23,829 nt of DNA from Triparma columacea (taxonomy: Eukaryota; Sar; Bolidophyceae; Parmales; Triparmaceae). Shown one piece after another: positions 1-8,868 of the stretch. The notes under the pieces are model-generated. The model was given only the letters and a program-made list of their open reading frames with translations. It did no database searches and had not been told where the DNA came from. The stretch spans positions 1 through 23,829 of the forward strand of contig BRYA01000894.1 of assembly GCA_030267965.1 (NCBI GenBank), written 5' to 3'. The translations under genes were made by a program, and so were the position numbers. Positions within the stretch are counted from its first letter, which is position 1. Each line of letters starts with the position of its first letter.

Positions 1-1
1 G

Positions 2-154
2 GGAACCTGGGATCACGTGGAGGATCCACCCAGCGGATCGGATAGTCTGAAGAGGAAGCGCCTTGACGACGGAGTTGAAGCACCGCTAAAGAGGACTGAG
101 GCACGTGACAAGATCCCGAAAGTTTTGTGGAGAGTAATTCTGGAATTTCTGTGA
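2..154 (+). CDS. C-terminal end of an unrecognised protein (partial)
   Basis: An open frame enters from the left edge and runs about 50 codons to a TGA at 152-154. The peptide is hydrophilic and basic, with a KRKR cluster followed about 11 residues later by KRTEAR, which looks like a bipartite nuclear localisation signal. It ends in a short hydrophobic tail (VLWRVILEFL). Base composition is more GC-balanced than the AT-rich DNA that follows, as expected where a coding exon stops. I recognise no family, and a 50-codon frame can occur by chance, so this is only a candidate 3' exon. The rest of the gene would lie upstream of the window. Confidence 0.35.
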   Translation, partial: GTWDHVEDPPSGSDSLKRKRLDDGVEAPLKRTEARDKIPKVLWRVILEFL

Positions 155-982
155 AGTCTTGGTTGTTGTTGTGAATGTAATGTGAATTGTTCCATTTTTA
201 TCTGCTCTCTCCTTATATCTCTCCGAGTCGACCAGAATTAACAGGATTGGCATCAAACTTCTGTAATGATACAGAAGCACGAAAATATGATACTATGGGA
301 TGGGTTAACAAAAGAGGGAGGATGGACAAAAGAGGGAGAGAAATATCAGAAGAATTCCAACCCAGATTGCAGGCTAATAAAATATAGCTTTGAAATATAG
401 GTAAGTAGGACAACAATGATAGTAATAACCCTTGTTAAGGCTTTCACCTGTTGTTATCTGTCCTATTGTTGATTTTCATCTCCTATTCACGTCCAACTTC
501 AAGTTATTTCTCCTCTTCTTTTATCTTGGTCGACCGAGTATTAATTGGGTTTGGATTATTCGTCTCATAGAGGAGATAATACTACTTTCTGCCATATTTC
601 CGATACTGTTAGTATCATATTGGGGTTGCTATAGGGCGAGAACCGCAATTGACGGCGCAATGATGCATTCCTTGAGGGTCTCACCATCCCTCTCCCTTGT
701 TCTTACTCCATCACACCACACTTACCCTTTTCCCGTCAATAATGTTGGATTCCTTGAAAATATATCGATACTACACACGCACACTGACCTTGTATTTCAC
801 CTAAACCTATCGAAAAAAAGAGTTAAACCAGCGGAAATGAATACATATATATATACTAACCTTGTGATTCACAGAGTTGACAATAAGACACTTGTAATCA
901 CAGTTGAACATGAAGGGCATCTCACAGATGTAAGGTTCTCAGAGGCTGGCCAGTTAAAGACAAACGTTGGAATAATGACTAG
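155..982. other. AT-rich, gene-poor stretch
   Basis: No recognisable gene, RNA or mobile element is visible. The sequence is more AT-rich than the rest of the window. It does contain most of an unusually long stop-free plus-strand frame (432-1307), listed separately. Confidence 0.5.
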
Positions 983-1307
983 ACATCGGGGTTCAGGAAA
1001 GGCTGCCAGCAAACAGAGAACATGGGAATACAATCTCTTCCTCCTCCGCAGGACATGGGACAGCAATCTCTTCCACCTCCGCAGAACATGGGACAGCAGT
1101 CTCTTCCACCTCCGCAGAACATGGGACAGCAATCTCTTCCACCTCCGCAGAGCATGGGACAGCAATCTCTTCCACCTCCGCAGAATATGGGACATCAGAA
1201 CATGGGACATGTGGGACATGTTATTTGCAGGAAGTGGGGCATTGTGTCTAGGAGTCTATCTAAGAGTACTACGTTCACGTTCACGGGTTAGTGGGGGGGG
1301 GGTGTGA
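432..1307 (+). CDS. Unrecognised long open frame, doubtful
   Basis: This frame is free of stops for 876 bases, about 180 codons of it in AT-rich DNA before the 33-bp repeat begins. The first true ATG is near 660. The peptide begins with hydrophobic stretches and shows no family I know. Past position 1021 it reads the 33-bp repeat as a Trp/Arg/Leu-rich motif (RRTWDSNLFHL). That is less protein-like than the Gln/Pro-rich reading in another plus frame (983-1291), and the two cannot both be ordinary coding sequence. The openness is notable for AT-rich DNA, but without homology or a clear start I treat it as a weak candidate, possibly part of a spliced gene. Confidence 0.2.
   Translation: MLRLSPVVICPIVDFHLLFTSNFKLFLLFFYLGRPSINWVWIIRLIEEIILLSAIFPILLVSYWGCYRARTAIDGAMMHSLRVSPSLSLVLTPSHHTYPFPVNNVGFLENISILHTHTDLVFHLNLSKKRVKPAEMNTYIYTNLVIHRVDNKTLVITVEHEGHLTDVRFSEAGQLKTNVGIMTRHRGSGKAASKQRTWEYNLFLLRRTWDSNLFHLRRTWDSSLFHLRRTWDSNLFHLRRAWDSNLFHLRRIWDIRTWDMWDMLFAGSGALCLGVYLRVLRSRSRVSGGGV
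983..1291 (+). CDS. Met/Gln/Pro-rich repeat exon candidate
   Basis: A plus-strand frame open from 983 to the TAG at 1289-1291 reads five 11-residue units of consensus MGQQSLPPPQN, then MGHQNMGHVGH and a short unrelated tail. Several differences between units are synonymous in this frame (CAA/CAG Gln, CCT/CCA Pro, AAC/AAT Asn). The others are mild (Asn/Ser/Asp), apart from one Gln-to-Ile in the first unit. That pattern suggests selection on the peptide. Gln/Pro/Met-rich repeats are typical of disordered regions in RNA-binding or transcription proteins. No upstream exon could be joined with confidence; AG dinucleotides near 1010 could act as acceptors. The true extent and function are unknown. 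Confidence 0.35.
   Translation, partial: TSGFRKGCQQTENMGIQSLPPPQDMGQQSLPPPQNMGQQSLPPPQNMGQQSLPPPQSMGQQSLPPPQNMGHQNMGHVGHVICRKWGIVSRSLSKSTTFTFTG
1022..1201 (+). repeat. 33-bp tandem repeat, about 5.5 copies
   Basis: Five consecutive 33-bp units start at 1022, 1055, 1088, 1121 and 1154, each beginning ATGGGA and ending CTCCGCAG plus three bases. A shortened copy follows at 1187-1201, and two more ATGGGACAT/GTGGGACAT fragments extend to about 1219. The unit length is a multiple of three and lacks stops in several frames on both strands, which creates multiple spurious open frames. Confidence 0.95.
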
Positions 1308-1708
1308 GGGGTTAAGGGGAAGGGGCGAGGTACTGTTAAAATAGGAAAAGAGTTGTATTTCATTTCATTCTCAAGCTTGAAGCACCCAAGCACACCACTC
1401 GCCGGTGGCGGAAAAGCCGCCTAAGGGTAACCTCTTAACGCTGTAAAAGGGTCGGCCAAATTTGTTGTCAAAACCATAATCTTTTCCTCTCTTTTGCCTA
1501 AATTTATCCCCCCCCCACGCCAACTCCTCAGGACCTTCGTTTTTATGCCGCTCGCCGCAGCTTAAGACAACCTCTTAAAAGAGGATCCCCCCCACGCGTC
1601 ATTTTCCCGAACGCGTGCCCTAAATTTTACGCCCAGTTTCCAGCCCCCGTACCCCTCCCCCCATCCCCCCCTCCCCCCTCCCTCCCCCCCCCACACATGC
1701 GCATACTT
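1292..1708. other. Non-coding, C-homopolymer-rich intergenic stretch
   Basis: No gene is visible. The stretch contains a GGCGG-AAAAG-CCGCC hairpin near 1410-1424, a second short palindrome CCTCTTAAAAGAGG near 1571-1584, several C runs of 6-9, and a dense C-run block just before the pur stop codon. AACCTCTTAA-like sequence occurs twice, near 1428 and 1568. Confidence 0.6.
1644..1694 (-). other. Putative G-quadruplex tract in pur 3' UTR
   Basis: The plus strand carries at least six C runs (three to eight long) separated by one to three bases. On the minus strand these are G runs starting about 15 nt after the stop codon of the purine enzyme gene. This satisfies the usual G-quadruplex pattern several times over. 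It would lie in the 3' UTR or mark the 3' end of that transcript. Folding is inferred, not shown. Confidence 0.6.
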
Positions 1709-4700
1709 TTAATCAAGTTTGCACTCCACCCTGACTTCCCCCTTCCCCTCTACAAGTTTCCCCATGACGAAGCCCTCCTCCCCTCCCTCCTCCTTGAGTA
1801 CTCTGAGGCATTCCTCAACGTTCTTCTCTTCAACTATGAGTATGAACCCTACCCCGTTGTTGAAGGTCTTGAGCATCTCACCGTCGTCGAGTCCGCTCGC
1901 CTGCTGCATCCACTTGAACGTCGGGGTAAGCGGGGGGTGGTACGTTACGACGGCGTCGGTGTCTTTTGTGAGGGACCTGTTCAAGTTCTCGAGTAGGCCC
2001 CCGCCCGTGATGTGGGCGGATCCATTCATTAGCTTCCTCTTAATTACGCTCATGACGGCCTTGACGTAGATCTTGGTAGGGGTTAGCAGGTTCTCGGCGA
2101 CCGTCTCAACCCCGTCCCCCCATGGCGCGACGTCCCCCCATTCAAGTCCCTCCTTCTTGAGTAGTTTCCTAACGAGTGAGAAGCCGTTGGAGTGTATCCC
2201 GCTGCTCTCGATTCCGATGAGCACGTTCCCCTTACCCACGTTAACAGGCAGAATGTCTCCCCTCCTGACCGCCCCGACCGCGAACCCCCCAAGGTCGTAG
2301 TCCCCGGGTTTGTACATGCTTGGCATTTCCGCAGTTTCCCCCCCGCTCAATACGCACCCTGCCTGCCTGCACCCCTCCGCGATACCGCTGACGACGGCTG
2401 CGGCCTCGGATACGTTCAGACTACCGGTAGCGTAGTAGTCGAGGAAGAAGAGAGGTTCAGCCCCTGTGACGACCAGGTCGTTCACGCACATGGCGACGAG
2501 GTCCACCCCAACATGCTGGTGGATACCTGCACCCTGCGCGATGACAAGTTTCGTACCGACCCCATCAGTCGCCCCCACGATGACAACGTCGTCGCCGGCG
2601 TAGCCGGCCTTCCCGAGGTCGAAGAGGCTCCCGAAGCCTCCTAGACTAGCGTCGCAACCTGGACGTTGCGTTGACTTGCAGTCCGACTTTATCTGCTCGA
2701 CCAGCTCCGCGCCGGCTACGATGTCGACGCCGGCGTCGGCGTAGCTGATGGATTTCTTGGTCAGCTTCTCGATGGCCTCGCAGAACGCTTCACCCTCGAG
2801 TTTCTGGACCCTCGCCTTAAGTGTCTCGGCAGTGTCACCCTCTTCAACAGGGCACCTCTTCTGTACGAGTGTAGCACCGGAGTCGACCTCCTCCTCAACG
2901 TAATGAACCGTGCACCCGCTCTCTACCTCCTTGCTGTCCAGTACATCCTGATGTACCTGTAAGTCCATCATACCCGCGTGTAGCGGTAGCAGCGACGGGT
3001 GTACGTTTACCGCTTTACCCGCCCAGAAATCGCAGAAATCGGACGATAGGATCCTCATGAATCCCACGCACAGAACGACCTCGGCACCGGCGGCTACTAG
3101 GATGGAGGTTACCTCTGAGTCGTACTGTGGCCTGGTAAGGCCTTTGCAGGACACGAACTTAGTGACGACGGTGGGACCTAGGGACCTACCCTTATCGAGT
3201 ATGGGTGCTTTAGACCTGTTGCTTACCACGGCTACGATCTCCGCGTTAAGCCTCCCCTCCTTAATGGCTTCAATAACCGGTCCCAGAGCAGTCCCCCTTG
3301 TGGATCCCAACACGCCTATCCTCAGTTTAGCGTTTGCCGCTCTGTGTGCGATGTCCGTGCGGTTGTGCATTTTCCCGGCCCCGTGTTCGTCCGTGAAGTT
3401 GATCTTGGAGACGCCTGAGTACGCGGTCTTTATGGCGTTCTTAAGTCCCCTGCTCATACCAGTTACCGCCAAAACGCGACCCCCGCTTGTCAGGGTATCA
3501 CCCGAGGCGAGCGAAGTACCGGCGTGGTAGACCTTGACACCATCGATACCCGCTGCCTCTTGAAGGCCAGTGACTTTGAGACCCTTTGGGTATTTCTCAG
3601 GGTACCCAAGTGCCGCGCATATGACAGTGCACGCGCTGAACCCGTCCTTGAACCTGACGTCAACCTCCCCCAAATTCCCGTCGCAGCACGCCTTGAAAGT
3701 CTCGTACAGGTCAGTCTCAAGTAGCGGTAGTACAACCTCCGTCTCCGGGTCCCCGAATCTGCAGTTATACTCTAGCATGCTCGGTCCTTCCGGGGTTAGC
3801 ATGATGCCTGCGTAGAGGACGCCGACGTACGGGGTTCCCCTTTCCGCCATTTTTTCGACGGTGCGGATGCACATGTCCTCGATCTCGTCCTGCCAGTCTT
3901 TGGTGACGACAGGTGCAGGTGCGTATGCTCCCATGCCTCCGGTGTTAAGTCCCTTATCGTTGTCCATCGCTCTCTTATGGTCCTGTGCCGCCGGCATCAA
4001 CTTGGCAGTAGTGCCGTCGCAGAAGGCCAGGCAGCTAGCCTCAGGTCCAGTCATGAACTCCTCGATAACGCAAGTGTCACCTGCTGATCCGAATGTCTTG
4101 TCACCCATTATCTCATTCACTGCCTGCATAGCGGCTTCTTTGGTCTCGGGGATAAGGACACCCTTGCCTGCAGCGAGGCCGCTTGCCTTGACTACGACCC
4201 TCTTATTCTCGGGGAGGTTTGAGACGTATTCAAGTGCTGATTTGATGTCGGTGAAGTTCTCGTAGGACGCTGTGCGGATGCCACAGTCTTTGAAGAAGTC
4301 CTTGCTGAAGGCCTTGGAGGACTCGAGAATGGAGGCTGCCTTGGTTGGCCCGAACGCTCTGACACCCGGGCACTTGAGTTTGAGTTCGTCAACGATCCCG
4401 TCAACCAGTGGTTGCTCCGGTCCCACGACTACCATATCAGCCTTGATTTCCTTCGCCAGTTTAACGATTTCATCGTTTGACTGTCCGCATCCCGCGTTGC
4501 TGATCTTCCCTCCCTCCACTGCCGTTCCCCCGTTCCCCGGTGCGCATACGACCTTAGCGACCTGGGGTGACTTTGCGAGAGCCGTTGCGAGGGCGTGCTC
4601 CCTTCCCCCTCCTCCGACGACGATGACGGTGGCGTGGGAGCCGGTGGAGGAGAGCTGGTTGGCGGCCTGCATGTCGAGCTTTGAGAAGGACATCATTACG

Positions 4701-4871
4701 GAGGAGGGATCGGTTAGGAGGGTGTCCAGGAGGGGATCGTAGACTGCGAGGGGGGGGAAGTGAGGGGAGGAAAGGAGGAACGAGCGGAGCGAAGTTAGTG
4801 GAAAGGATGAATTTATGGGTTAGGAGGAGGATCGTGGGCGGGGTGAAGTTTAGCCACTCAGGCAGTGTTTT

Positions 4872-4909
<38 letters not shown>

Positions 4910-5528
4910 TATGTGTGTATGTGTGTATGTGTGTATGTGTGTATGTGTGTATGTGTGTATGTGTGTATGTGTGTGTATCTATACATACAAATACATATAC
5001 ACACACATATACACAAACACGTATATACTCCACCCTTCTCTCTTTTCTTCTCACCTGTCACAGGGACACCCTTAAGTACAGCATCCCTTACGTATGATCC
5101 TCCAATAGATCCCGACGTTCCAGGTTTCATCCAGTCGTTGATGGTAGGTAGACAGTAGTATATTCCTTTGTAGGGGTGTGTGTTGGCATCTTCACTACCT
5201 GCTGTTGTTGTTGGAAGCTGCGAGCATGGTTTATTGGTGTTTGCTATTAAACGTCTGTAAGGAGGCTTTGATAGTGCATGTTGTAATGATATTGATCCAT
5301 ATGGGTGAATTTGTCCATCGATTGATGTAATTACTTCAAGAAGCTGGGTGAGGGGGGTATATATTTAGGGAGAGTTTTGGGTGGGCGATGGCGATGTGAA
5401 GGGTTATTACAGTTTAAATGTCTTTGTTTAGAGATATTATAACGTCATAACCATACACACATATATACAATATATATACTTACCTTTGTGGGTGCACGTG
5501 ACCCAAAACCAATCACACAGTAGTCCAT
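1709..5528 (-). CDS. Trifunctional purine enzyme, GARS-GART-AIRS order
   Basis: Catalyses three steps of de novo IMP synthesis: phosphoribosylamine-glycine ligase, GAR formyltransferase and AIR synthetase. Exons on the minus strand are 5528-5484, 5343-5055 and 4743-1709. Introns have GTAAGT and GTGAG donors and pyrimidine/AG acceptors, with phases 0 and 1 consistent throughout, giving 1122 aa. GARS starts near residue 149 (VVGGGGREHA). GART runs from about 584 (LRIGVLGSTRG), with NVHPSLLP giving Asn691 and His693, and VDSG giving Asp732, matching the PurN catalytic triad. AIRS runs from about 777 to the end (GATDGVGTKL, SGGETAEMP). Animal fusions are ordered GARS-AIRS-GART, so this order is different. 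Residues 1-148 match nothing I recognise; translation could instead start at the internal Met at 5130 or 4696. All three catalytic regions look intact. The protein is probably cytosolic, as no clear targeting peptide is visible. Confidence 0.93.
4873..4978. repeat. Composite GT / ATGTGTGT microsatellite in pur intron 2
   Basis: (GT)15 at 4873-4902 is followed by nine copies of ATGTGTGT at 4903-4974. The block lies wholly inside intron 2 (4744-5054) of the minus-strand purine gene. The next 50 bases (4981-5030) are rich in CA/TA and roughly complementary to the repeat. Confidence 0.95.
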
Positions 5529-5731
5529 ATTTAGGTTTGACAACCCCAAGATGTGATGTGAAGTGCAAAAACGGGGTCGGGGTAGGAGAAATGGGATGGG
5601 GACAAGGTTTTGCTCATTTTCTCCACTTGTTTTTCCTTTTATTGACGCATCTTACACATATTTGAAACTCAATACTATATTATAGCTACACAAAGGCCAA
5701 TTATCAACGCAATACACTCAATACACTCAAT
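5529..5731. promoter_or_regulatory. Divergent intergenic promoter region, pur / OGFOD3-like
   Basis: 203 bp separate the proposed start codons of the minus-strand purine gene and the plus-strand dioxygenase gene, so promoters for both must lie here or overlap the 5' UTRs. A TATATTATAG element near 5676-5685 is placed about 50 bp before the dioxygenase ATG. The short direct repeat AATACACTC-AATACACTC lies immediately upstream of that ATG. Confidence 0.5.
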
Positions 5732-6833
5732 ATGATCTACAGTCGACATTCCTCCACCACACCCTCCCTGCCCTCCACTACTCTCCTATTCCTCAGTCTC
5801 TGCATCACCCTCCTCCTCGCATCCCCGTCCCCTCCTCTGCCCACCCATCGTACCGACGTAGACTGCAGTTCAGATTACGGTTCAGCCAACCCATATGATG
5901 GTGGTGGTGGTGGTGGTTTCGTTGATGGTTGTCACCCTCTCCATTGTAATAGGCTTGTTTTCGATAACTTCTTGGATGAGGAAGGGGTGGAGAGACTTAA
6001 GGATATTGCGGAGAAAGCTATTGAAGCGGGGAGGGGGAACGGGGGAAGGGCAGGACCTACTATACTGGTGAGTAAAGGGGGAATGAGAGGAACAATTAAA
6101 ACTGGAGACGGTCGTATTTTCCTGCTCAATGGGGCTTTTACGCAATGACGTTGATGTAATCCTCTGTAGTGGTCCGCGGTAGCTTCTCTTACCCACTTCT
6201 AACCCACCAACAATACCTCCACATCATCCTCCCCTCCACTAGGACATAAACTCAGGTTACCTTCGTGACGATCAGGGTCTTGTAAACATATACGAATCCT
6301 CCGGTGACACTCCAATATTCTCCCCCTCCGATTTCTCATTTTACCTTTCCGTCGTTGAGCGTATCCGTTCCGCAGTGTCTTCCTCTAACGGTTTAGATCC
6401 CTCCCAGCCAAAGTTCACCGCCCCCACGTTCATGACACGTATCCGTTACGATGAAACCTGGCGTCCATCCGGCATGCACGATGTTTACTGGATGCCTCAT
6501 GTAGATAAGGAGAACACTGGTCATTACGATTATTCTGGTCTGCTTTACCTGAGCACACAGGGGGAAGACTTCGAGGAGGGTATGTTTGAGTTTCTCGTAA
6601 ACGATGAGGACAGGGAAACCGTTGAAGCGCAAGTTAAACCAGAGAGAGGTAAACTAGTATCGTTTACAGCTGGGTCTGAGAACCTTCATAGGGTAAACGT
6701 TGTTAGGGGGGGTACGAGGTATGTATTGAGCTTCTGGTTCACGTGTGATGGGGAGAAGGAGTTTGGGAACTTTCTGGACGGGGAGATACATAGAGCTTAT
6801 GGGAAGGAGGGAGGGGATGGGAACGAACTTTGA
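5732..6833 (+). CDS. OGFOD3-like Fe(II)/2-oxoglutarate dioxygenase
   Basis: Exons 5732-6067 and 6243-6833 (GTGAGT donor, CACTAG acceptor, phase 0) encode 308 aa. Residues about 17-35 are hydrophobic, giving a signal anchor or signal peptide and placing the catalytic part in the ER/Golgi lumen. A poly-Gly run follows. The C-terminal half is a prolyl-4-hydroxylase-type double-stranded beta-helix. HVDKEN gives iron ligands His198 and Asp200, SGSENLHRV-like SENLHRV gives the third ligand His261, and GGTRY gives Arg271 for 2-oxoglutarate. The HVDK...YSGLLYLS...ENLHRV...GTRY pattern closely matches human OGFOD3, a membrane-bound oxygenase whose substrate is not established. All key residues are present. 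It is divergent from the purine gene, and its proposed AATAAA is near 7066. Confidence 0.88.
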
Positions 6834-7157
6834 TAGGGGGACGATTGGGGGAAGTGAGATGCTATTTACGTAATGTAATTCAGACGTGCTTCCGTATAAA
6901 TCTCTGTGTTATTAAAATTATCAGTCGCAAGAACTGTGTTGTTGTTCTCCCTCCCTCCTCCCTCCACTCCGCCCCCCAGAATCCACCATTTCTTTTCCTC
7001 TCCATATCAATTACTCACGGAATAACCGTTGTATTTTACATCCGACGACACCTACTCTCCTAAACCTAAATAAACCCCCCCCCACAACCCTCAGCAGAAA
7101 CGCCCTCCTCACCTCCCTTCCAATTAACTCACCCAAAGTTCTCGAGCAGTTGTTATC
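6834..7157. other. Intergenic, 3' UTR and upstream region
   Basis: 324 bp between two plus-strand genes. An AATAAA-like element lies near 7066-7071 and short C/T-rich tracts are present. No gene or structured RNA was recognised. Confidence 0.5.
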
Positions 7158-8652
7158 ATGGAAGCATTTCAACAGGATCTGTGCCTGTTCAACGTGACCA
7201 CTCTAATCAGCACACCGATTAAGAATTGCATGACTGCTTGCACGCCTCGTTCTCACTCTTGTTCCGAGGCTTCTTCGGCCCTGACTGCATCTTACAATCC
7301 TAATGTTCTCTGTAATGAGAAGCTTGATTCAGACGACGACAACACTTGCCAGTGCCAGGTATTCTGGGGGGACGACGACTGCGGTACGCACTACATCGAC
7401 ATGTTCCCGGTTACCAGCTACGTCTTCTCCATCATCTTCCTCCTGGCCTTCTTCTTCCTCTCGTGCTTCTCGGCAAGAGAGATTTACAAGCATATGACAG
7501 AGCTTGACGAAAGCGCTCAGGTAAGGGCGAGTACACACACATATATATATATGGTAGCATTCATTCACGGCACAAAACACACGATATTATGTTATTTCTA
7601 ACCAACTAACCCCCCCCCCGCAGAAGCTGAACAAGCAAATGTCGTCCAAGAACGCCTCTGCTAATACGCGTCGGCGTTCATCCACCCTAAAGTTCAACCG
7701 TCCCCGGTCCGCTCGCACGACCATGGTCTCCGGTTTCTTCCAGCCCGCCCGCGTCCGCATCCTCGTCCAGTCCGCCGCCTGCTTCGCTGCGTGCCTCCGA
7801 TTCATCTACCTACTCAACATCACGACAAGGATCTGCTACGAGGGACAGGTGTGCTCGAGCGTTTTCTTCGAGCCCGCCAACGTGTCAATAATCTCCGCGT
7901 GCCTGCTAACCGTTATGTTTTGGAAGAAGATGGGTATGCTCTTCAAGAAGGGTGTCAGCAAGTCCACCCAGAACGACGAGGACGTCCGGTTCTTCCAGAT
8001 CTTCGGCTTCTACACCGTCTTCCAGTTCACAATGATAGTCGTTACCAACACCGCGACCGCCCTGAACGTCGACGTCCACGCCCTCTACAACATCCAGCTC
8101 CTAGTTAGCGGCTGCTACATGATCGGGCTGCTTTACGGATGCATCACGTTCGGGGTCACACTGCTCCACCTCATGCACTTCAAGAGCCAGGACGCCGCCA
8201 CGAAGGAGAAGACCTGGAAGAAGGTCAGGAAGGTCGTCCACATGCTGGCCATTGTCGTACCCTCTGGATTTGTTTACGTGATGGGACTAATGATCTACAT
8301 GTTCATGGGAATGAGGAGCAACCCAATGCTCTGGATGGGATCACAGTTCCTCTTCAGGTTCCTGGAGTGCTGCGTCATATGGGGACTTACCTCATGCCTC
8401 AAGGGTAGGCCACCTCAAAAGGGAAGGGGGCAGTCAGCGTCCAGGCTAGGGTCGAAGCTGTCGACGAAACTTTCCACGGGGATCGAAATCATTACGAAGA
8501 AGGCGGGGGGGAAGACGAAGAAGGAGAACCCTGTGGCTGAGGATAGTTTAAACAAGGAGGGGATAGGGTCGTCTACGACGAGCAGCAGCGGGTCGAAGCA
8601 TATTGATGTTATTCACGAAGAAGATGCTACAGAAAAGGGGGACTTCGTTTAG
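7158..8652 (+). CDS. Seven-transmembrane protein with Cys-rich N-terminal ectodomain
   Basis: Exons 7158-7520 and 7624-8652 (CAG|GTAAGG donor, C9-GCAG acceptor, phase 0) encode 463 aa. Residues 1-83 hold eight cysteines (9, 24, 28, 35, 52, 64, 66, 75), including an EGF-like CQCQVFWGDDDCG run, and an NVT glycosylation site. Hydrophobic segments lie near residues 84-104, 167-187, 205-223, 245-266, 276-303, 327-350 and 358-378. A basic loop follows the first segment and a long Ser/Lys-rich tail follows the last. The topology of outside N-terminus, seven helices and cytosolic tail is that of a receptor or of the THH1/TOM1/TOM3 family. I favour a THH1/TOM1-like or GPCR-like protein, but no diagnostic motif settles it. 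No cleavable signal peptide is apparent. Confidence 0.8.
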
Positions 8653-8765
8653 ATATATCTGGTCGTGGTGGGGTAGGGGAGAGGGGCATTAGGGGGGAGA
8701 AGATGCAAGGGGATCAAGTGATGGTGCACGTAAGAGAGACAAGGTCACGAAAAGCTCACTATCAA

Positions 8766-8771
8766 AATAAA
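8766..8771 (+). promoter_or_regulatory. Candidate poly(A) signal AATAAA
   Basis: AATAAA lies about 115 nt after the stop of the seven-transmembrane gene, in the 216-bp convergent gap before the HSP90 stop codon. Position and sequence fit a polyadenylation signal, though use in this lineage is not proven. Confidence 0.4.
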
Positions 8772-8868
8772 GCGTTTCATTTTCGTTTTCACAATGCTGG
8801 GAATCTTTCCGTCTTACGTATCTCACGTCACAACTCTACCACCTTGCTACTACGCCGCACATCTGTGC

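Noticed and set aside
869..1219. Minus-strand open frames through the 33-bp repeat
   Set aside because: A repeat unit divisible by three and lacking stops opens several frames automatically. The Gln/Pro frame is the only one with synonymous-like variation.
4554..5158. Cys/Val- and Thr/His-repeat open frames
   Set aside because: They are translations of the GT/CA microsatellite in the pur intron.
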